Shown: piece by piece, positions 60,193 through 64,000 of the stretch
Layout: every line of letters starts with the position of its first letter
Numbering within the stretch: position 1 is the first letter of the stretch
Assembly (NCBI GenBank): GCA_035552095.1
Contig: DASZMA010000015.1
Coordinates: 5,407 to 69,406 of the forward strand
Length of the DNA: 64,000 nucleotides
Source of the DNA: Bog-473 sp035552095
Lineage (GTDB): Bacteria > Actinomycetota > Acidimicrobiia > Acidimicrobiales > RAAP-2
Direction: 5' to 3'
Notes under the pieces: generated by a model
The model's database searches: none
The model's input: only the letters and a program-made list of their open reading frames with translations
Told to the model about the DNA's origin: nothing
Program-made: the position numbers and the translations under genes

Positions 60193-60960
60193 TTGACGAC
60201 GCGAGCCGCTTCCGACGGAACGCCGACCGGCGAGCAGCCCGGTCCCGCCTCAGGACCTTTTGGCTCATTGCCGCAGATCGTCACGGTCCACGCCTACGAC
60301 CACGTCTACCGGCTGCTGCGCCATGCCATTGCCTCCCGCTCGATGGCTCCGGGCACCCGGGCGGTCGAATCTGCGCTGGCCGAGCAGCTGCACGTCAGCC
60401 GGACCCCGGTTCGGGACGCCCTCCGTCGACTGGAGAGCGATGGGCTCTTGATCCGCACCGGCAACGGCGGGCTCGAGGTCGTCGGACTGACCGCGCTCGA
60501 TATTGAGGACATCTTCGCGGTGCGCGGCGAACTCGACCGGTTGGCGGCGGCGTTGGCCTGCCAACGGGGCGGTGCGGACGACTGGCGGCAGGTCAGCCTC
60601 GCTATTGCCGGATTGGGGCCCGCCATGGAGGGTTTCGGGGTCTCCTCCTACGAGTTCAGCCAGGCCCATGAAGCCGTGCACAGTTCCATCTACCAGATTG
60701 CCTTCACCCCGGTGGTCGCGCAGATGCTCGGCGACCGGATGCTGGGCCTGGTCGACATCGCCAGCGAGCTCTCCTACACCGCTGACGGGCCGGACGAGCC
60801 GATTGTGGCGCAACATCTCGAACTCCTCGAAGCGATCGCCAGCGGCAACGTTGAGCGAGCGAGGGCGGCCGCGGATCGCCACTGCCGGGAGGCCGAGGCG
60901 GTGGCGCGGGCCGGGGCCAGGGCCCGGACGGAGCGTCCCGGCGACGGACCCGGGCGCTAA
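60193..60960 (+). CDS. GntR-family (FadR/FCD) regulator
   Basis: The 255-residue regulator has a winged HTH (about 33-100, ESALAEQLHVSRTPVRDALR) and a helical FCD effector domain (100-235) with the metal-binding Asp and His typical of FCD proteins. The TTG start has GAGAAGGGG upstream. It is divergent from the ammonia-lyase and convergent with the M20 gene, and the palindromes around these genes fit FadR-type operators. The effector may be a carboxylate made in the pathway. Confidence 0.88.
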   Translation: MTTRAASDGTPTGEQPGPASGPFGSLPQIVTVHAYDHVYRLLRHAIASRSMAPGTRAVESALAEQLHVSRTPVRDALRRLESDGLLIRTGNGGLEVVGLTALDIEDIFAVRGELDRLAAALACQRGGADDWRQVSLAIAGLGPAMEGFGVSSYEFSQAHEAVHSSIYQIAFTPVVAQMLGDRMLGLVDIASELSYTADGPDEPIVAQHLELLEAIASGNVERARAAADRHCREAEAVARAGARARTERPGDGPGR

Positions 60961-60974
60961 CTGGCACACCGGGT

Positions 60975-62162
60975 TCATCCTCGGGCGATGAGTTCGGTGA
61001 CCAGGCCGGCAAACCCCTGGGCACCGCGAAAGAGGGAGTCGAGGGTGACGTACTCGTCGACTTGATGGGCCATGTGCTCGTAGCCCACCCCGAAGCCGAT
61101 GGTCGGGATGCCCGCCTCGCCGGCGAGGTACGAACCGTTGGTGCAGAAGGAGTAATGGGTGGGCGTGGGGTCGAGGCCGACCGAGACCAGGCCGGCCGTC
61201 GCGCCCTGCACCAGAGGTGACCCCTCGTCCGTCCACCACGCCGGTTCGAACTCCTCGAGTGAAAATTCGGCACCGGTCCAGGTGGCGAACTCCGCCTGGA
61301 CCAATCCGATGGTTACCTCGGGCTTCTCGGTCCACGTGGCTAAGGCCCGGTCAACACAGCTACGGAGTTGGTCGTGGAGGGATACCGGCGTCTCGCCCGG
61401 CAGGAACCGGCAGTCGAAACGACCTAAGGCCTCACCCGGCACGGTTGACACCGACGGGTAGGGCCACGACGCGATATCGATGCAGGTGATGTCCCGTTTC
61501 CCGAGGCGATCGTGGACCGGGTGTTCCATCTTTCGCACCTCGGCGATGACGAGTGCGAGCGCCTCCGCCGCGTTCAGGCCCTCCTGGGCGAACCCGGCGT
61601 GGCAGGCACGGCCCCGGATGCGCAGCTCCACTTTCGCCCGACCTCGCTGGCCGATGCACATCTTGGTATCGCTCGGCTCGCTGGTCACCGCGAAATCAGG
61701 TTGGAACCGTTGGACGAACGGGGCCAGCGCGGCTCCTTCAATCGCCTCCTCGCAGACGCTGCCAACCAGGGCCACCGTGCCGGTGAAAGGGCCAGTGAGT
61801 CGGCGTGCCGCAGCAATGCCGTGGGCGGCAGCGGCGATGGACGCCTTCTGGTCGCAGATGCCCAGGCCGTAGAGGCTGCCGGCGATGATCTCCCCTCCGA
61901 ACGGGTCCACCGTCCAGCGATCGACTGAGTGCAGCGGGATGGAGTCGATATGCCCATCGATGAGCAGTCGGGGCCCGTCGCCTGACCCCATGATGCCGAT
62001 GGCGTTCCCAACCTCATCGATCTCCACCTGGTCGAAGCCGAGGGCACGGAAGCGCTCCGTCGCCAACTCGACGGCCGCCTGTTCTGTGCCCGACTCGCTC
62101 GGCGTGCGCGCCAGCGACTGGGCGAAATCAACCAGGGCGGAGCTGTCTACCTCGAAGTCCAT
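60975..62162 (-). CDS. M20-family metallohydrolase (YgeY/ArgE/DapE-like)
   Basis: The 395-residue enzyme has the co-catalytic zinc pattern: His71 and Asp73 in LLIDGHIDSIPL, Asp104 in GICDQKAS, Glu138-Glu139 in SVCEEAIEG, the later SEPSDTKMCIGQRGRAK and a C-terminal GYEHMAHQVDEY. It looks closest to the YgeY group. M20 enzymes hydrolyse N-acyl or N-carbamoyl amino acids and small peptides. Its ATG has no strong ribosome site; TACAGT ends 7 bases before it, so the message may be leaderless. A GTATAC operator overlaps that promoter. Confidence 0.88.
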   Translation of the reverse strand: MDFEVDSSALVDFAQSLARTPSESGTEQAAVELATERFRALGFDQVEIDEVGNAIGIMGSGDGPRLLIDGHIDSIPLHSVDRWTVDPFGGEIIAGSLYGLGICDQKASIAAAAHGIAAARRLTGPFTGTVALVGSVCEEAIEGAALAPFVQRFQPDFAVTSEPSDTKMCIGQRGRAKVELRIRGRACHAGFAQEGLNAAEALALVIAEVRKMEHPVHDRLGKRDITCIDIASWPYPSVSTVPGEALGRFDCRFLPGETPVSLHDQLRSCVDRALATWTEKPEVTIGLVQAEFATWTGAEFSLEEFEPAWWTDEGSPLVQGATAGLVSVGLDPTPTHYSFCTNGSYLAGEAGIPTIGFGVGYEHMAHQVDEYVTLDSLFRGAQGFAGLVTELIARG

Positions 62163-62166
62163 GGTG

Positions 62167-62182
62167 TGTACTGTATACCGCC
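62167..62182 (-). promoter_or_regulatory. Leaderless M20 promoter overlapped by a GTATAC operator
   Basis: On the minus strand, GGTATACAGTAC holds a TACAGT -10 (62175-62170) that ends 7 bases before the M20 ATG. The CTGTATACCG site overlaps it on the plus strand. Repressor bound there would block the -10 directly. Confidence 0.5.
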
Positions 62183-62226
62183 TGTAGGTTAGGTCCGGGC
62201 GTGCGAGCCAGTGAACCAACGCTGGA

Positions 62227-62260
62227 AGTGTTGACACATGGCAACACTCTGCTGTAATCT
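62227..62260 (+). promoter_or_regulatory. Promoter with inverted repeat, HicA-like/HTH pair
   Basis: TTGACA (62231-62236) and TAATCT (62255-62260), 18 bases apart, form a promoter. The repeat AGTGTTG-N8-CAACACT (62227-62248) overlaps the -35, as expected for autoregulation by a toxin-antitoxin complex. Confidence 0.55.
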
Positions 62261-62264
62261 GTAA

Positions 62265-62510
62265 ATCGTTCCGGATCGACCTAGGCATCCCAAGAAGGAC
62301 GTCGAGGACTCCCTCGAGTTCGCCGAGAGCCACGCGTGGATCGTTGAGGCCCCTCGCCCCGGTCATCCGTGGGGGAAGGCGACCTGTGGACGCGAAGGGC
62401 ATGACTGCCTGGTGTGGATCTGGTCGACCCCGAGAAATGAGGGCAATCACGCTCGTCAAATTCGGAGAGCGGTCTATAGATGCAACGAGAAGGAAGGTGA
62501 CGATGAGTGA
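62265..62510 (+). CDS. HicA-toxin-like small protein, start codon unresolved
   Basis: An open frame runs from just after TAA at 62262 to TGA at 62508-62510. It encodes about 80 residues including HPKKDVEDSLEFAESHAW, GHPWGKATC and IWSTPRNEGNHARQIRRAVY. This pattern recalls small HicA-like mRNA-interferase toxins as I remember them. There is no ATG, GTG or TTG in frame before the conserved part, so either a non-canonical start (ATC at 62265 or GTT at 62268, close to the predicted transcription start) is used or the start is lost and the gene is inactive. The 3' end overlaps the next gene by ATGAGTGA. Confidence 0.55.
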   Translation: MVPDRPRHPKKDVEDSLEFAESHAWIVEAPRPGHPWGKATCGREGHDCLVWIWSTPRNEGNHARQIRRAVYRCNEKEGDDE

Positions 62511-63030
62511 GTACCAATTTACGCTCATGATCGAAGGGGATCTCGTAGATGAAGGGACCGCTCGCGCCCTCTTCGAAGTTGGTTGCGATGATGCGACCTT
62601 CGGAGTCGTTGACGGAATGGGCTACGGGGATTTCGATCGTGGAGCCTCTTCGTTTGCTGATGGCGTGTTGGAGGCTATCTCTCAGGTTGAGATGGTCAAT
62701 GGCCTTCGAGTTCTGCGAATCGAACCCGATGACATTGTGACGATGTCTGACATCGCTGAAAGATTGGATCGCACCCGAGAGAGCGTCAGACTGCTCGTCG
62801 CTGGTCGAAGGGGTCCTGGCGGATTTCCCTCTCCGATCTCCCATGCGATGCAGCGGGTTCGCCTGTGGCGTTGGTCAGATGTTGCTCTGTGGCTTGGCCG
62901 GCTCCAGCCGGAGGAGATTGAAGTTGCCCGGTTTACCTCCGCCATCAATGCCACACTGGAGCTACGCAAGCAGTTGAAGTCGATGCACGATGATCTGGCG
63001 ATAAAGCAGATCCGTTCGTTGATTGACTGA
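62503..63030 (+). CDS. HTH protein, probable antitoxin partner of the HicA-like frame
   Basis: The 175-residue protein begins MSEYQFTLMIEGDLVDEGTA and has an N-terminal alpha/beta part (1-70) and an excisionase/MerR-like HTH (75-130, IVTMSDIAERLDRTRESVRL then VRLWRWSDVALWLG). GAAGGAAGG precedes the ATG. The overlap with the HicA-like frame, the palindrome in the shared promoter and lower GC content suggest a toxin-antitoxin pair. HicB antitoxins have an RNase-H-like N-terminal part and a DNA-binding C-terminal part, so the layout is similar, though sequence identity to HicB was not tested. I recall similar proteins in actinobacteria as hypotheticals. Confidence 0.75.
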   Translation: MSEYQFTLMIEGDLVDEGTARALFEVGCDDATFGVVDGMGYGDFDRGASSFADGVLEAISQVEMVNGLRVLRIEPDDIVTMSDIAERLDRTRESVRLLVAGRRGPGGFPSPISHAMQRVRLWRWSDVALWLGRLQPEEIEVARFTSAINATLELRKQLKSMHDDLAIKQIRSLID

Positions 63031-63116
63031 TCGGTGGACGCACACCAGCGGCGACGATTCATCGCTGTTCTGCCCCACCCCGGTGAGGTGAGTCCCGTTT
63101 CACCCAATGGCCGCAC

Positions 63117-63695
63117 TCAGCTACTGGCCGCACTCAGCCGCCGGTGCACCGACACGGCGTAGGTCCCGGGCGGGGTGAACGGCTGGCGGTCCCAGGTGGA
63201 CCAGCGGTCGACCAGGGCGAGCCCGGCGGCGGCGGCCAGTTCGTCGTGCCGGGCCAGCGTGAAGCCGCCAGCCTGGAGCGAGTAGCCGGCGATGAGCAGG
63301 CCGTCCTCGGCCAGATGGCCGGCCAGGTTGGACAGCACCGCGCCCTCGGTGCCGGGCGCCACGAAGATCAGGACGTTGCCGGCCAGCAGCACCACGTCGA
63401 AGGGCCCACCCAACGAAAGGGCCGGATCGGCCAGGTCGCCCTCGACCCAGGTGAGCCGGGGCACCTTCTGCCGGGCCACCGCCAGCATGGCCGGGTCCTG
63501 GTCGACCCCGACCACGGCGTGGCCCCGCCGGCTGAGCTCAATGGCCACCCGGCCGGTGCCACAGCCGGCATCGAGCACTGAGCCCCGACCGTAGGAGTCG
63601 ACCAGGGTGGCCTCGCCGTGCATGTCCTGGCCCTGGGCGGCCAGCCGCTCGAAGCGGCGGTCGTAGTCGGCCCCACGGGGGACGTCATCGCTCAT
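63117..63695 (-). CDS. Class I SAM-dependent methyltransferase
   Basis: The 192-residue enzyme has the SAM motif VLDAGCGTGRVAIELSRRG, the acidic loop VVGVDQDPAML and the fourth-strand segment FDVVLLAGNVLIF. The ATG before SDDVPRG was chosen; an ATG 6 codons upstream is also in frame. The acceptor is unknown. It is followed tail-on by the HTH gene region. Confidence 0.87.
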   Translation of the reverse strand: MSDDVPRGADYDRRFERLAAQGQDMHGEATLVDSYGRGSVLDAGCGTGRVAIELSRRGHAVVGVDQDPAMLAVARQKVPRLTWVEGDLADPALSLGGPFDVVLLAGNVLIFVAPGTEGAVLSNLAGHLAEDGLLIAGYSLQAGGFTLARHDELAAAAGLALVDRWSTWDRQPFTPPGTYAVSVHRRLSAASS

Positions 63696-63728
63696 CCAGC
63701 GGTTGCGGGGCACGCGGGGACTGGCCGG

Positions 63729-64000
63729 CTACGGGGTGGCGCCGCCGGGCAACGTCACCATGGTGGCGCCGGCCGGCAGGGCGAAGAGGCGCCCGGATGG
63801 GGACCTGGTGTAGCTGGTCAACTCGAAGTAGCTGGTCGGCGTGGCGCCCGAGTACGACAGCAGGCCCTGCTTGGTCACGCAGTACTTGCCGCCCTGGCCG
63901 TGCCCGCTCACCGTGATGCAGGTCGAGGCCAGCCCGGCGATGGTGGCCGACGACGAGGTCGTCGTGATGCCCAACGACTTGGAGCTCAGACCCAACGCCG
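63729..64000 (-). CDS. C-terminal part of a gene that continues beyond the window, function unknown
   Basis: The frame is open from the right edge to TAG at 63729-63731 and encodes 89 residues. It is Ser/Thr/Gly-rich with two cysteines (CITVSGHGQGGKYC) and ends LPGGATP. A TTG near 63995 could be read as a start, but the frame is open past it and no ribosome site is seen, so this is probably the end of a larger, likely secreted or lipoprotein gene. I do not recognise a family. Confidence 0.6.
   Translation of the reverse strand, partial: ALGLSSKSLGITTTSSSATIAGLASTCITVSGHGQGGKYCVTKQGLLSYSGATPTSYFELTSYTRSPSGRLFALPAGATMVTLPGGATP

Overview
The window is GC-rich (roughly 70 %), densely packed DNA in which genes overlap by 1-8 bases, GTG starts are common and several promoters look leaderless. 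Class III adenylate cyclase with an Rv1264-type N-terminus, class A RNase P RNA, CydDC, an indolepyruvate:ferredoxin oxidoreductase fusion, Thr/Pro-rich lipoprotein linkers and a conserved 57-residue basic protein all point to an actinobacterium, plausibly of the Acidimicrobiia. The lineage is an inference. No transposon, phage gene, CRISPR array or tRNA was recognised. Base composition drops in a few places (mazEF, the secreted proteins near 20.4-23.0 kb, 43.7-44.85 kb, the solute-binding protein near 56.2-57.8 kb, 62.2-63.0 kb), which may be acquired modules.

Layout, left half. 0-2 kb: oxidative-stress module (Fe-S protein, rubrerythrin, Fur/PerR-like regulator with a palindromic box). 2.0-2.6 kb: mazEF toxin-antitoxin pair. 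2.6-5 kb: zinc-ribbon VOC protein, adenylate cyclase, GDT1-type cation transporter. 5-7.1 kb: arsenic module (arsR divergent from arsI, an aquaglyceroporin and arsC). 7.1-11.1 kb: hydrolase, then an ArsR/SRPBCC pair divergent from a DHA2 drug exporter and a second SRPBCC gene, with three evenly spaced operator-like palindromes between them. 11.1-16.1 kb: glpD, AGPS-like flavoenzyme, FGGY kinase and DUF167. 16.1-19.8 kb: xseA-xseB-MBL hydrolase-ferredoxin reductase operon. 19.9-20.3 kb: rnpB. 20.4-26.4 kb: secreted or surface proteins and a two-component system. 26.4-30.1 kb: TetR-controlled amine oxidase plus aldehyde dehydrogenase.

Layout, right half. 30-36.5 kb: dienelactone hydrolase divergent from a thiolase-like protein, cydDC and a TetR gene. 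36.5-43.7 kb: beta-helix protein and an aminotransferase-phzF-nudix-zinc ribbon-phosphatase-DUF2889 operon. 43.7-44.85 kb: a wHTH/GHKL-ATPase/STAS-like fusion with three upstream repeats. 45-51 kb: SulP transporter, sphingosine-phosphate-lyase-like PLP enzyme, small enzymes and a seven-repeat lipoprotein. 50.7-56.1 kb: Lrp regulator divergent from a leucine dehydrogenase-like gene and a 2-oxoacid:ferredoxin oxidoreductase, together an amino-acid oxidation route. 56.2-62.2 kb: GntR-controlled cluster (solute-binding protein, cysteine hydrolase, MIO ammonia-lyase, M20 hydrolase) with similar GTATAC-type sites at each promoter. 62.2-63.0 kb: a small HicA-toxin-like frame without a canonical start, overlapping a helix-turn-helix gene. 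63.1-64 kb: methyltransferase and the 3' end of another gene.

The most novel-looking items are the HTH-ATPase-STAS fusion with its repeats, the hidden HicA-like/HTH pair, the GntR regulon around the MIO lyase, and the three-site ArsR operator array.
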